28,191 nucleotides of DNA from JAYQKL01 sp049889535 (GCA_049889535.1 JBMHDF010000007.1:1-28191); one strand, 5' to 3'. Positions 1-9,192 are shown, counted from the stretch's first letter. Numbers and translations are program-made. Notes: generated by a model not told the origin, from the sequence alone.

Positions 1-612
1 GCCTGTCACGCTGATATGAGCCGTGAGGCTGATATTATAGAAATGGTTAAGCAAGCCAAAAATCATTTTGGCGGTATAAATGGTTTGCTGGCCAATGCAG
101 GTATTGCCGGAACTGGCGCGGCGCACGAGACTTCTATAGAAGAGTGGAATAATCTCATTAATATTTCTTTGACGGGTAAATGGCTTTGTGCCAAGCATGT
201 CTTGCCGCATATGATGGATAAAAAAAGCGGTAATATTGTCTTCCAGTCCTCTATTTGCGCCTTAAATGGTTTTCCTAATCTTGTGGCCTATTCGGCAGCA
301 AAAGGTGGCATTGCGGCTATGACGCGGCAAATGGCAACCGATTATGCTAAGTTTAATATTAGAGTGAACGCGATTGCGCCTGGCACGATTGAAACTGAGC
401 TGGTGCGTGAAACCTATAAACAAAGGCTGGATACGGCTCAAAGCGAGACGAGTATTAAGGAAAGTCTTGCTGAAACCGCGAAACGTTACCCATTAGGTCG
501 CTTGGGGCAAGAAATTGATGTTTCCAATATGGCTGTGTTTCTTTTTTCTGAAGAATCGAACTGGATTACGGGTACAATTATGCCGGTCGATGGTGGCTAT
601 ACAGCAAAATGA
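1..612 (+). CDS. Short-chain dehydrogenase/reductase, 5' part outside the window
   Basis: This is an NAD(P)-dependent oxidoreductase of the classical SDR fold. The reading frame is open from base 1, so the first ATG at 16 is probably internal and the Rossmann TGxxxGxG segment (about 60 residues) lies upstream. Counting from that ATG, the LANAG motif is at 25-29, the catalytic serine at 78/79 and YxxxK at Tyr92/Lys96. A PG motif follows at 122-123 and the usual VDGGY tail at 191-195. The substrate cannot be told from sequence. The gene sits 9 bases before a cytochrome P450, and an acyl-CoA ligase follows, so it may oxidise an alcohol made by the P450. That role is inference; the family call is firm. 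Confidence 0.9.
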   Translation, partial: ACHADMSREADIIEMVKQAKNHFGGINGLLANAGIAGTGAAHETSIEEWNNLINISLTGKWLCAKHVLPHMMDKKSGNIVFQSSICALNGFPNLVAYSAAKGGIAAMTRQMATDYAKFNIRVNAIAPGTIETELVRETYKQRLDTAQSETSIKESLAETAKRYPLGRLGQEIDVSNMAVFLFSEESNWITGTIMPVDGGYTAK

Positions 613-621
613 TTGTGTTAA

Positions 622-1791
622 ATGAAAGATAAAAATAACAACCAGATTGATTTATTCTCAGAAGAGGTTTCTGCCTGTCCGTTTTCTTCCTATAAGGAAA
701 TAAGAGATAGCGGGCGCGTTTATCAGGAACCGAGATATGGCAATCATGTCTTGACCCATTTTGCGGATATTCTATCGCTTAAAAATGATCAGATTTTTGA
801 CGCCCGTCATGGCGTTGATCCGGCGGGTCGGTTTTCATCAACAACCTATCCCGATATCAACCGAACAGACCCACCGAGACATGCCAAAATTAAAGCCTTT
901 TTATATAAATCATTTGCCCCGCCAGCGATTAAGGCGTGGGAGGCTGATATTCATAAAATTTTTATGGAGCATTTTGACGCTGTTCAAGGTGGTTCATTTG
1001 ATATTGTCCATCATATTTGTTACCCAGCGCCAGCGGCGGTGATTTGCCGATTGCTGGGCTTTTCTGATGATAGGCGCGATGATTTTCAACGCTGGTCAGC
1101 AGCTCTTGTGGAGAGGCTTGGAACAGAAATATCTGAAGAGCAAAGAAATGCTTTGATTGAAATGGCGCGGTTTATTCGGCTCAAAGCCGAAGAAAAGGCG
1201 CAAAATCCCGGTAAAGACCTGATGACAGAAATTGTTTTTGCTGAAGTGGAAGGTGAAAAACTATCGCATGAGGAAGTGGTTGCAAACGGGGTTTTCTTTC
1301 TGGCTGCTGGCCATGAAACAACGGCCAATTTTTTAAGTAATTTTACGGTTCAGTTGGCCACGATACCTGGACTTTTTGATCGTTTAAAAAGCGATAGAAC
1401 GCTTTTAAAGCCTGCATTGGAAGAATGTTTGCGCCTTGAAAGTCCGGTGCAAAATATTTGTCGGACCGTGAAAGAAGATATGTCAATTGACAATCAAGCA
1501 ATACACAAGGATGAGCGGGTTATGTTCTCACTAGGGGCTGGCAATCGCGACCCAGAGATTTTTGCTAATCCTGATGATTATGATTTGGAGCGTGAAAATC
1601 TCAATCAACATCTCGCTTTTGGATATGGTCATCATCAGTGTCTTGGCGCAAGATTAGCGCGCCTTGAAGGTGAAATTTTTTCCAATATAGTTTTAGATAG
1701 ATTTGATAAAATTGAGTTAGGGGAGGGCTTTACGCGCCAGCCTGGCAATGTGATGCGCGGATATAAATCTCTTAATGTCAAATGCTCATAA
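622..1791 (+). CDS. Cytochrome P450 (bacterial soluble type)
   Basis: Haem-thiolate monooxygenase of 389 residues, the normal size for soluble bacterial P450s, with no membrane anchor. The I-helix oxygen-activation motif AGHETT is at 229-234. The K-helix ExxR is at Glu268-Arg271. The haem-binding loop FGYGHHQCLG has the axial ligand Cys340. All core residues are intact, so the enzyme should be active. It needs ferredoxin and ferredoxin reductase, neither of which is in the window. The start follows the SDR stop by 9 bases with no clear Shine-Dalgarno sequence, suggesting translational coupling. The neighbouring SDR and acyl-CoA ligase suggest hydroxylation of an alkyl, terpenoid or steroid-like compound that is later activated to a CoA ester; the substrate is inference. 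Confidence 0.94.
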   Translation: MKDKNNNQIDLFSEEVSACPFSSYKEIRDSGRVYQEPRYGNHVLTHFADILSLKNDQIFDARHGVDPAGRFSSTTYPDINRTDPPRHAKIKAFLYKSFAPPAIKAWEADIHKIFMEHFDAVQGGSFDIVHHICYPAPAAVICRLLGFSDDRRDDFQRWSAALVERLGTEISEEQRNALIEMARFIRLKAEEKAQNPGKDLMTEIVFAEVEGEKLSHEEVVANGVFFLAAGHETTANFLSNFTVQLATIPGLFDRLKSDRTLLKPALEECLRLESPVQNICRTVKEDMSIDNQAIHKDERVMFSLGAGNRDPEIFANPDDYDLERENLNQHLAFGYGHHQCLGARLARLEGEIFSNIVLDRFDKIELGEGFTRQPGNVMRGYKSLNVKCS

Positions 1792-1820
1792 ATTTTTATT
1801 TTATTATTTCAGGGTAAGAA

Positions 1821-3437
1821 ATGCTGACAAAATCTGATAATCCAACACTTGTAGGTTTGTTGAAATATGCGGCTGAGATAAATCCAGATGGACTATGTAT
1901 TAGTTTGGATGAAAAAAGACGCAGTTATTCTGAATTATTTCAAGGAGCCTTAAAAAGAGCCCATAGGCTGCGCGATATTGGCGCGCAAAAAGGGGATAAG
2001 GTCGGCATTTTATTGCCGAATAGCATTGAATATCTTGAGATCTTTTACGGCGCGATGCTGGCGGGTTGTATTCCGGTCACAATTAACAATAGATATAAAG
2101 TCGCTGAACTAAAATATGTTCTCGATCATGGTGATGTTAAATATCTGTTTACGAGCGCGGCGCCAGAAACCAATTTTCTGGATACTTTAAAAGCGGCCTT
2201 TCCGGATCTTGATGTATCACAAAGCTCTCAAAAACTGGCTGAGGCAAAGACGCTTGAAAAAATTTATGTAGTTGAAAACGCACCGCATGAAAATATTTCA
2301 GACGAAGCTTTTCTTAACACGCAGACAGCTGCGCAAAATAAGGAAACTTCTGATTTACCCAATATTAAAAGCGATGATGTTGCTTTTATTATGTTTACTT
2401 CTGGCACAACCGCTAATCCAAAAGCCTGTTGCTTGTCACACAGGTCAGTTGTTGGCAATGCATTTGCACAAGTTGATAGATGGCAAATGGGGCCGAATGA
2501 TAAAATGTATGACCCCTTACCATTTTTCCACATGTCGACCATTCTTCCTTTAACGGCCAGCATATGTTCGATGGGTGCATTATATGCCACGCGTTATTTT
2601 AATGCCGATGAGGCTGTTGAAACATTTATTTCTGACGGCATAACCATTGGTTTTATCGCTTTTCCAACTCTGACCAATGAAATCATCAATCATCCGAAAT
2701 TTGACGGGGCGGCGCTCAAATCTGTGAGATTGGTCAATAATGTGGCGCCAATCTCTACTTTAGAAATTTACGACGCCGCCTTTGTGCATGGCGTTGGTGT
2801 CTCTGCTTATGGCATGACAGAAGCTGGCGGGGTGATTTGCTACGGCGATGTTGAGGATAGTCTTGAAAAGCGATTAAATAGTTGTGGGAAACCTTTTCCA
2901 GGTGTTGAGGTTCGGATTGCTGACCCTGAAAATCCAGAAAATATACTCGGGCATAATCAAAAAGGTGAAATTCAGATAAGCGGCTATTGCTTGTTTGATG
3001 GCTATTATAAAGATGAAGAGGCCACCTCAAATGCCATGACCAGTGATGGTTGGTACCGTTCAGGCGATTTAGGGGCTTTGGATGAAGAGGGTTATTTATC
3101 ATATCTGGGGCGTTGGAAAGATATGCTGAAAATTGGGGGTGAGAATGTGGCTGCGCTTGAAATCGAGTCTCATATTAACACCCATTCTGAGGTTGTTTTA
3201 TCTCAAGTTGTTGGCGTTCAAGATGATAGGTTGGACGAGGTCGCAGCTGTTTTTATCGAGCCAATAGAGGGGGCAACGCTCTCACCAGATGATGTGATTG
3301 AGTATTGTAAGGGCCAGATATCCAATTTCAAAATCCCAAGATATGTCGTCTTTGTTAAAGAATGGCCAATGTCAGCGACAAAAATCCAGAAATTTAAGTT
3401 GAAAGACTTAGAGCTTGGCGAAAAACTGATACCTTAA
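1821..3437 (+). CDS. AMP-forming acyl-CoA synthetase/ligase
   Basis: Member of the ANL adenylating superfamily (538 residues), which activates a carboxylic acid to acyl-AMP and then acyl-CoA. The phosphate-binding loop FTSGTTANPK is at 192-201, the YGMTE motif at 330-334 and GWYRSGDLG at 410-418. The C-terminal half carries GRWKDMLKIGGENV at 430-443 and a catalytic lysine near 521 (ATKIQK). It follows the P450 gene by 29 bases, with an AGGGTAAG-like ribosome site just before the ATG. It probably activates the acid produced by the SDR/P450 pair; medium-chain, branched or cyclic acids are all possible. No terminator could be identified after it. A run of eight G directly follows the stop codon. 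Confidence 0.92.
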   Translation: MLTKSDNPTLVGLLKYAAEINPDGLCISLDEKRRSYSELFQGALKRAHRLRDIGAQKGDKVGILLPNSIEYLEIFYGAMLAGCIPVTINNRYKVAELKYVLDHGDVKYLFTSAAPETNFLDTLKAAFPDLDVSQSSQKLAEAKTLEKIYVVENAPHENISDEAFLNTQTAAQNKETSDLPNIKSDDVAFIMFTSGTTANPKACCLSHRSVVGNAFAQVDRWQMGPNDKMYDPLPFFHMSTILPLTASICSMGALYATRYFNADEAVETFISDGITIGFIAFPTLTNEIINHPKFDGAALKSVRLVNNVAPISTLEIYDAAFVHGVGVSAYGMTEAGGVICYGDVEDSLEKRLNSCGKPFPGVEVRIADPENPENILGHNQKGEIQISGYCLFDGYYKDEEATSNAMTSDGWYRSGDLGALDEEGYLSYLGRWKDMLKIGGENVAALEIESHINTHSEVVLSQVVGVQDDRLDEVAAVFIEPIEGATLSPDDVIEYCKGQISNFKIPRYVVFVKEWPMSATKIQKFKLKDLELGEKLIP

Positions 3438-3658
3438 GGGGGGGGATATCAGCATTTTTCTCTCAACAGCTTAATTGAGCCATATTTAATAAAATTTATG
3501 CGCTTTCAGGCATTTTGTATCGCAAAAGACTTATAAAAACTGCATTTTATTTTAGTTGCTAAGTCAATTTACACACTCTAGTTTATGCCTCAAAGATGAC
3601 CATTATTACAAATATACGGGGCTAGAACTCTACTCCTGTAAGAAAAGAGAGGATAATT
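3438..3658 (+). promoter_or_regulatory. Spacer before the valine operon, presumed promoter region
   Basis: This 221-base AT-rich spacer separates the P450/ligase set from mmsA. It begins with eight G in a row (3438-3445) and holds a weak 5-bp inverted repeat (CTCAA/TTGAG, 3462-3479). A poor -35/-10 pair can be proposed (TTGCTA at 3556-3561 and TAGTTT at 3579-3584). The ribosome site GAGAGG at 3647-3652 lies 6 bases before the mmsA ATG. A promoter must exist here if the operon is transcribed on its own, but no strong sigma-70 match is visible. Confidence 0.35.
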
Positions 3659-5155
3659 ATGCGTCAAGTCCATCACTATGTTAATGGCCAGCAGCTTGAG
3701 GGCAGTTCAGGCAAGTTTGGCGATATTTATAACCCGAGCAATGGCGAAGTGCAGGCGCAGGTTCAGCTTGCAACTGTTGAAGAGCTTGATGCGGCAGTTA
3801 AAATCGCGGCTGAAGCCCAGCCTGCATGGGCGGCAACCAACCCGCAAAGACGGGCGCGGGTGATGTTTAACTTCAAAACCTTGCTGGAAGAAAATATGGA
3901 CAAATTGGCGGCCTTATTATCATCAGAGCATGGCAAGGTGATTGCTGATGCGAAAGGTGATATCCAGCGCGGGCTTGAGGTGATTGAGTTTGCCTGTGGC
4001 GTGCCGCATTTGCTGAAAGGCGAATATACAGAAGGTGCGGGGCCAGGTATTGATGTGTTATCACGCCGCGAAGCCTTAGGTGTTGTGGCAGGTATTACAC
4101 CTTTTAACTTCCCTGCCATGATACCCATGTGGATGTTTGGTGTCGCCATTGCTTGTGGCAATGCTTTTATTCTCAAGCCATCAGAAAAAGACCCATCAGT
4201 GCCACTGCGTTTGGCGGAATTGATGAAAGAGGCGGGCTTGCCAGATGGAATTCTTAATGTGGTGCATGGCGATAAAGTCGCGGTTGATGCGATTTTAGAG
4301 CATCCTGAGATTAAAGCCGTCAGCTTTGTCGGCTCATCTGATATTGCGCATTATGTTTATTCGCAAGGCACGGCCAATGGCAAGCGCGTACAGGCTATGG
4401 GTGGTGCGAAAAATCATGGCATTATCATGCCGGATGCGGATATGGACCAAGTGATTGCGGATTTCGCTGGTTCAGCTTTTGGCTCGGCTGGCGAGCGGTG
4501 CATGGCCTTACCAGTTGCGGTGCCTGTCGGCAAAGATACAGCTGAGGAGTTTATCAGCCGCATGCAAGAGGAAATGGCCAAATTGAAGGTTGGCGTTTCA
4601 ACCGACCCAGACGCGCATTATGGGCCTGTGGTGTCGGCTGAACATCGTGCCAAGATTGAAAATTATATCCAAATGGGTATTGATGAGGGCGCCGAATTGC
4701 TTGTCGATGGGCGTGGGCATAATATGCAAGGGCTGGAAAATGGCTTTTTTATTGGCCCATCTTTATTTGATAAGGTCACGCCAGACATGCGCTCTTATCA
4801 AGAAGAGATTTTTGGCCCTGTCTTACAAGTTGTGCGCGCTGATAATTTAGAAGAAGCCGCGCGTCTGCCGAGCCAACACCAATATGGCAATGGGGTAGCT
4901 ATTTTTACCCGTAATGGTTTGGCCGCGCGTGAATTTGCAACTAAGGTAAATGTCGGTATGGTTGGTGTGAATGTGCCAATTCCAGTGCCGGTGGCCTATC
5001 ACACTTTTGGCGGATGGAAGCGTTCGGCCTTTGGGGACACGAACCAGCATGGGCCAGAAGGCGTGCGGTTTTTCACTAAAGTCAAAACCATCACGCAAAG
5101 ATGGCCATCAGGTGAGGTTTCTGACCAGTCATTTATTATCCCGACCATGAGCTAA
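3659..5155 (+). CDS. mmsA: Methylmalonate-semialdehyde dehydrogenase (CoA-acylating)
   Basis: Converts methylmalonate semialdehyde to propionyl-CoA with NAD+ and CoA, the last step of valine breakdown. Its 498 residues match the family length. Visible motifs are TPFNFP around Asn150, the NAD-site KPSE at 173-176 and the nucleophile Cys281 in GSAGERCMAL. The stretch MGGAKNH at 247-253 stands where hydrolytic aldehyde dehydrogenases carry ELGG with the general-base glutamate; its absence fits a CoA-dependent enzyme. The C-terminal VPVAYHTFGGWKRSAFGD segment is also typical of MmsA/IolA. Strong ribosome site GAGAGG. First gene of a five-gene operon holding the other valine enzymes, which supports valine over inositol catabolism. 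Confidence 0.96.
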   Translation: MRQVHHYVNGQQLEGSSGKFGDIYNPSNGEVQAQVQLATVEELDAAVKIAAEAQPAWAATNPQRRARVMFNFKTLLEENMDKLAALLSSEHGKVIADAKGDIQRGLEVIEFACGVPHLLKGEYTEGAGPGIDVLSRREALGVVAGITPFNFPAMIPMWMFGVAIACGNAFILKPSEKDPSVPLRLAELMKEAGLPDGILNVVHGDKVAVDAILEHPEIKAVSFVGSSDIAHYVYSQGTANGKRVQAMGGAKNHGIIMPDADMDQVIADFAGSAFGSAGERCMALPVAVPVGKDTAEEFISRMQEEMAKLKVGVSTDPDAHYGPVVSAEHRAKIENYIQMGIDEGAELLVDGRGHNMQGLENGFFIGPSLFDKVTPDMRSYQEEIFGPVLQVVRADNLEEAARLPSQHQYGNGVAIFTRNGLAAREFATKVNVGMVGVNVPIPVPVAYHTFGGWKRSAFGDTNQHGPEGVRFFTKVKTITQRWPSGEVSDQSFIIPTMS

Positions 5156-5164
5156 AGGTTTGTT

Positions 5165-5944
5165 ATGAATACAGATTTTGAAACAATTAAAATTGAACAA
5201 GAGGGGCGAGTGGCCATTGTGACACTCAATAGACCCGATAGTTTGAACGCCCTAAACAGTCAGGTTATGGCTGAAATTGTTGAAGCTTTTGAAAATATTG
5301 ACACCAATCCTGATATTGCCGTTTCAATTTTGACAGGCGAGGGGCGCGCTTTTGCAGCGGGGGCTGATATTAAAGAAATGCAACCTCAAAGCTTCCAGTC
5401 AATGTATGACAGCAATTTTTTCGCGGGCTGGGACCGTTTCGCAGCCTGTCGTAAGCCAGTGATTGCAGCGGTGAATGGTTTTGCGCTGGGGGGTGGCTGC
5501 GAGCTGGCCATGATGTGCGATATGATTTTGGCTTCCGATAAAGCCAAATTTGGTCAACCCGAAATCACATTAGGTGTCACGCCTGGCATGGGCGGGTCGC
5601 AACGCCTCACCAAGCTGGTCGGCAAAGCGATGTCGATGGATATGATTTTAACAGGTCGTATGATTGAAGCGGAAGAGGCCGTGAAATTTGGCCTTGCCAG
5701 TCGATTGGTGCCGCATGATGAGTTGATGACAGTGGCTATGGAAGCGGCAAAAACCATTGCTGGATTTTCTATTCCGTCAGTTATGGCGGCCAAAGAAATG
5801 GTCAATGCGGCAATGGAAATGTCAACGGCAGAGGGGGTGCGCTTTGAACGGCGTTTATTCCATGCTTTGTTTGCTACAGATGATCAAAAAGAAGGCATGA
5901 GCGCCTTTGTTGAAAAGCGTAAACCTGAGTTTAAAGATAAGTAA
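5165..5944 (+). CDS. Enoyl-CoA hydratase (crotonase family), likely methacrylyl-CoA hydratase
   Basis: A 259-residue crotonase-fold enzyme. Both catalytic glutamates of true hydratases are present: Glu113 in GGGCELAMMCD and Glu133 in FGQPEITLGV. The oxyanion-hole segment FAAGADIKEM is at 63-72. General activity is hydration of a 2-enoyl-CoA to a 3-hydroxyacyl-CoA. From its place between mmsA and the acyl-CoA dehydrogenase it most likely hydrates methacrylyl-CoA to 3-hydroxyisobutyryl-CoA. Substrate breadth towards crotonyl-CoA is common in the family. It starts 9 bases after mmsA with an AAAGG ribosome site. Confidence 0.93.
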   Translation: MNTDFETIKIEQEGRVAIVTLNRPDSLNALNSQVMAEIVEAFENIDTNPDIAVSILTGEGRAFAAGADIKEMQPQSFQSMYDSNFFAGWDRFAACRKPVIAAVNGFALGGGCELAMMCDMILASDKAKFGQPEITLGVTPGMGGSQRLTKLVGKAMSMDMILTGRMIEAEEAVKFGLASRLVPHDELMTVAMEAAKTIAGFSIPSVMAAKEMVNAAMEMSTAEGVRFERRLFHALFATDDQKEGMSAFVEKRKPEFKDK

Positions 5945-5957
5945 TGGGTGATGGCAA

Positions 5958-7094
5958 ATGAGTGTTGAGCTGACTGAAGAACAAGGCATGATTCAGGATA
6001 TGGCGGCTGGTTTTGCGGCAGATAACATGGCGCCGCACGCGGCTAAATGGGACGAGGAAAAACATTTTCCAGTGGATGTTTTGCGGGCTTCTGCTGAATT
6101 AGGCTTTGCAAGTATATATACAAGTGAAGAATTTGGTGGCTCTGGCCTGTCGCGGTTTGAAGCGGTCCTGATTTTTGAACAATTGAGTAAAGGTTGTCCA
6201 ACTGTGGCGGCTTATATTTCCATTCACAATATGGTGACATGGATGATTGACCGTTTTGGCTCTGATGAGTTGCGGGCAAAATATATTCCTTCACTCACAA
6301 CGATGGATAAACTTGCGAGCTATTGTTTGACCGAACCTGGTGCTGGCTCAGATGCGGGGGGGTTAAAAACCAAAGCCGTGCGCGATGGTGATGTGTTTAA
6401 GCTGTCTGGTACAAAACAATTTATTTCTGGTGCGGGTGCTTCTGATGTTTATTTGATTATGGCGCGCACGGGGGATGACGGCGCAGGTGGGGTTTCTGCC
6501 TTTTTGGTTGATAAAGACACGCCAGGTTTGTCTTTTGGTGCGAATGAGAAAAAAATGGGGTGGAATGCCCAGCCAACACGTCAGGTGATAATGGACGATG
6601 TGGCCGTACCTGCTGCGCAAATGATTGGCGCAGAAGGTGATGGCTTTAAAATTGCCATGATGGGGCTGGATGGTGGCCGTCTCAATATTGCAGCATGTTC
6701 GCTGGGTGGCGCACAATCGGCTTTAGAACAATCCCTTGATTATGTGAAAGAGCGTAAGCAATTTAACCAGACATTGGCGCAAATGCAGAATACGCAATTC
6801 AAGCTTGCGGATATGGAAATTGACTTACAGTCTTCTCGCCTAATGCTTTACACGGCGGCGCAAAAACTTGATGCCAAAACCGCCGACGCCACCCCATGGT
6901 GTGCGATGGCAAAACGGCTGGTCACAGATAAATGCTTTGATGTGGCCAATCAGGCGCTACAACTGCATGGCGGATATGGATATTTATCTGAATATAATGT
7001 TGAGCGCATTGTGCGCGATTTGCGTGTGCATCAAATCCTTGAGGGTACAAATGAAATTATGCGCGTGATTATTGCGCGTCATTTATTGAAATAG
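5958..7094 (+). CDS. Acyl-CoA dehydrogenase, likely isobutyryl-CoA dehydrogenase
   Basis: FAD flavoenzyme of 378 residues that introduces a 2,3-double bond and passes electrons to ETF. The flavin/substrate motif YCLTEPGAGSDA is at 122-133. The second family signature, LQLHGGYGYL, is at 334-343. The catalytic base is Glu362 in QILEGTNEIM, the C-terminal position used by short- and branched-chain members. In this operon the expected substrate is isobutyryl-CoA, giving methacrylyl-CoA; 2-methylbutyryl-CoA is also possible. It follows the hydratase by 13 bases. The ribosome site is weak (GGGTGATGGC), suggesting coupled translation. Confidence 0.93.
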   Translation: MSVELTEEQGMIQDMAAGFAADNMAPHAAKWDEEKHFPVDVLRASAELGFASIYTSEEFGGSGLSRFEAVLIFEQLSKGCPTVAAYISIHNMVTWMIDRFGSDELRAKYIPSLTTMDKLASYCLTEPGAGSDAGGLKTKAVRDGDVFKLSGTKQFISGAGASDVYLIMARTGDDGAGGVSAFLVDKDTPGLSFGANEKKMGWNAQPTRQVIMDDVAVPAAQMIGAEGDGFKIAMMGLDGGRLNIAACSLGGAQSALEQSLDYVKERKQFNQTLAQMQNTQFKLADMEIDLQSSRLMLYTAAQKLDAKTADATPWCAMAKRLVTDKCFDVANQALQLHGGYGYLSEYNVERIVRDLRVHQILEGTNEIMRVIIARHLLK

Positions 7095-7103
7095 GCATTG
7101 CAG

Positions 7104-8231
7104 ATGACTGAAAATGACACAAAGCCAGTACTCGCCTCAATTGAAAATGGGTTGGGTTTATTGTTGCTTAACCGGCCTAAAGCTTTGCATTCATTAGATC
7201 AGGAAATGTGCCAGCTCATGCTTGAGGCCTTGCTTGGGTGGAAAGATGATGCGCAGGTCAAAGCCATTTGGATTGCACATTTGCCTGAAACACGCGGTTT
7301 CTGCGCGGGTGGTGATATTCGTCTATTATCGGAAAGTGGGCGCTCAGATGGTAAAGCGGCGCAGGGCTTTTTCCGTCTTGAATATCAACTTAACCATTTA
7401 TTGCACAGCTATGAAGCGCAATTTGGTAAGCCCGTTATTGCTGTGATGGACGGTATTACAATGGGTGGCGGTGTTGGTATTTCGGTGCATGGGCGTTATC
7501 GCGTTGCGACTGAAAATACGGTTTTTGCCATGCCAGAAACGGGCATAGGATTGTTTCCCGATGTGGGCGGTGGCTGGTTTTTGCCCCGCTTAGCGGGGGA
7601 ATTGGGCGCTTGGTTGGCCATGACTGGCGCGCGCCTAAAAACCGCGGATTGTTTAAAGGCGGGTATCGCGACGCATTTTACGGCTTCAGAAAAGCTAGCC
7701 GATTTGCGCAATGATATTACGGCAGCTTTGTCAGCTATATCTGCGGGCGATGGCGCGGCGACACTGGCAGCGATTGATGCGGTTTTGCCGCATGATGTAG
7801 CTGCGGCAGGTGAAGTGAAAACACTAACGTCTCAAACATTAGCAGAAATAGATGAGCTGTTTGCGGGCGACAATGCCGAAGCGATTGAGCAGCGTCTCGC
7901 AGCGGCAAATACGGAGTTTGCTTTGCAGCAACATGCTGATTTGAAAACCAAATCACCACTAACCGTTAAGCTGGCTTTAAAACAAATTCGCCGTGGTGCA
8001 AAAATGGCGTGCTTTGCTGATAATATGGTAATGGAATATCGTATTGGCTGTCGCGCGGTGATGCATAGCGAGTTTCACGAAGGTGTGCGCGCGGTGATTA
8101 CAGATAAAGATAACGCCCCGCAATGGCAGCATGAAAATCTGGCGCAAGTTGGGGATGATTTTATTGAGTCTTATTTTATGCCGCTTGAAGGTGTCGATGA
8201 ATGGACACCACGACCAGAAGTCTCAGATTGA
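7104..8231 (+). CDS. 3-hydroxyisobutyryl-CoA hydrolase
   Basis: Crotonase-superfamily thioesterase that frees 3-hydroxyisobutyrate from its CoA ester, removing toxic methacrylyl-CoA equivalents. From ATG 7104 it has 375 residues, longer than hydratases and normal for HIBCH. The oxyanion segment RGFCAGGDIRLL and the signature MPETGIGLFPDVGGGWFLPRL region are diagnostic; Glu145 and Asp153 in it are the expected catalytic pair. A TTG two codons earlier (7098) is an alternative start, but ATG 7104 sits better behind AGG at 7093-7095, which overlaps the upstream stop codon. The tight spacing indicates one transcript with the dehydrogenase. Confidence 0.93.
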   Translation: MTENDTKPVLASIENGLGLLLLNRPKALHSLDQEMCQLMLEALLGWKDDAQVKAIWIAHLPETRGFCAGGDIRLLSESGRSDGKAAQGFFRLEYQLNHLLHSYEAQFGKPVIAVMDGITMGGGVGISVHGRYRVATENTVFAMPETGIGLFPDVGGGWFLPRLAGELGAWLAMTGARLKTADCLKAGIATHFTASEKLADLRNDITAALSAISAGDGAATLAAIDAVLPHDVAAAGEVKTLTSQTLAEIDELFAGDNAEAIEQRLAAANTEFALQQHADLKTKSPLTVKLALKQIRRGAKMACFADNMVMEYRIGCRAVMHSEFHEGVRAVITDKDNAPQWQHENLAQVGDDFIESYFMPLEGVDEWTPRPEVSD

Positions 8232-8248
8232 GCTGAAAGAGGGGGGAA

Positions 8249-9124
8249 ATGTCTAAAATTGCATTTATAGGATTGGGAAATATGGGGTCAGGCATGGCCG
8301 CAAATCAGGTGAAGGCGGGCCATCAGGTTTGTGCCTTTGATTTGTCTCCAGAGGCCCTAGCGCGCGCAGTTGAAAATGGGTGTGAAGCAGCTTCCTCTGC
8401 GGCAGATGCGGTAAAAGATGCTGATATTATCATCACCATGCTACCCGCGGGTAAACATGTGCGCATGGTCTATGAGAATGATATTTTGCCAAATGCCCCT
8501 AAAACAGCATTGCTGATAGATTGCTCAACGATAGATATTGAGTCCGCGCGTGCCGTTGCGGCGATGGCGGCAGAGCAGGGCTTAAAAGCAGCTGATGCCC
8601 CCGTTTCAGGTGGCACGGCGGCGGCAGATGCCGGCACATTGGCTTTTATGATTGGCTGTGAGGATGATATATTTGAGGCCGTTCAAGTGGCTTTGGAACC
8701 TATGTCTAAAGCTAGTTTGCATGCAGGCGCATCAGGTGCAGGTCAGGCCGCGAAAATTTGTAACAATATGTTGCTGGCCATTACCATGATTGGCACATGT
8801 GAAGCTTTCACAATGGCTGAAAAGCTTGGTTTGGACGCACAGAATTTCTTTGATATATCCTCGCAAGCCTCTGGTCAAAGCTGGTCGATGACAAGCTATT
8901 GTCCGGTGCCAGGCCCGGTGCCTGCCTCACCTGCCAATAATGATTATAAGCCAGGCTTTGCAGGCGCCATGATGTTAAAAGACCTGCGCTTGGCAATGGA
9001 AGCCGCAGCAACGGGAAATGCGAATACACCATTGGGTCGTCTTTGTGCAGATATGTATGAAAGTTTTTGCGCGCAAGGCGGAGATGTTGAAGATTTCTCT
9101 GCGATTATAAAAACGCTGCAATAG
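8249..9124 (+). CDS. mmsB: 3-hydroxyisobutyrate dehydrogenase
   Basis: Oxidises 3-hydroxyisobutyrate to methylmalonate semialdehyde with NAD+, feeding MmsA. Its 291 residues are the family length. The Rossmann motif GLGNMGSGMA is at 8-17 and the substrate-binding DAPVSGGTAAA at 116-126. The catalytic lysine is Lys169 in GAGQAAKICNN, with Asn172/Asn173 nearby. The segment PGPVPASPANNDYKPGF further on is typical of HIBADH rather than tartronate-semialdehyde reductases. Purine-rich ribosome site AGAGGGGGG before the ATG. It is the last gene of the operon and is followed by an intrinsic terminator. Confidence 0.95.
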   Translation: MSKIAFIGLGNMGSGMAANQVKAGHQVCAFDLSPEALARAVENGCEAASSAADAVKDADIIITMLPAGKHVRMVYENDILPNAPKTALLIDCSTIDIESARAVAAMAAEQGLKAADAPVSGGTAAADAGTLAFMIGCEDDIFEAVQVALEPMSKASLHAGASGAGQAAKICNNMLLAITMIGTCEAFTMAEKLGLDAQNFFDISSQASGQSWSMTSYCPVPGPVPASPANNDYKPGFAGAMMLKDLRLAMEAAATGNANTPLGRLCADMYESFCAQGGDVEDFSAIIKTLQ

Positions 9125-9151
9125 AAAAAGCTAACTGGCTATTGAAATATA

Positions 9152-9189
9152 AAAAGCCCCCATCAGTATCAAATCTGACGGGGGCTTTT
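9152..9189. terminator. Bidirectional intrinsic terminator
   Basis: Hairpin with left arm AAAAGCCCCC-A-TCAG and right arm CTGA-C-GGGGGCTTTT around an 8-base AT-rich loop, with one mismatch. Because the arms carry A-runs on one side and T-runs on the other, it can stop transcription from mmsB (+) and from the small membrane-protein gene that ends at 9193 (-). Confidence 0.9.
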
Positions 9190-9192
9190 CTT

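Noticed and set aside
1..612. SDR as a truncated pseudogene
   Set aside because: The frame is open to base 1, and the missing Rossmann part simply lies outside the window.
3462..3479. Inverted repeat CTCAA/TTGAG as terminator of the ligase gene
   Set aside because: Only 5 AT-rich pairs and no T-run follow, too weak to call a terminator.
3763..4176. 137-codon minus-strand frame inside mmsA
   Set aside because: It lies wholly within a certain mmsA gene, has no recognisable motif and no ribosome site; a shadow frame.
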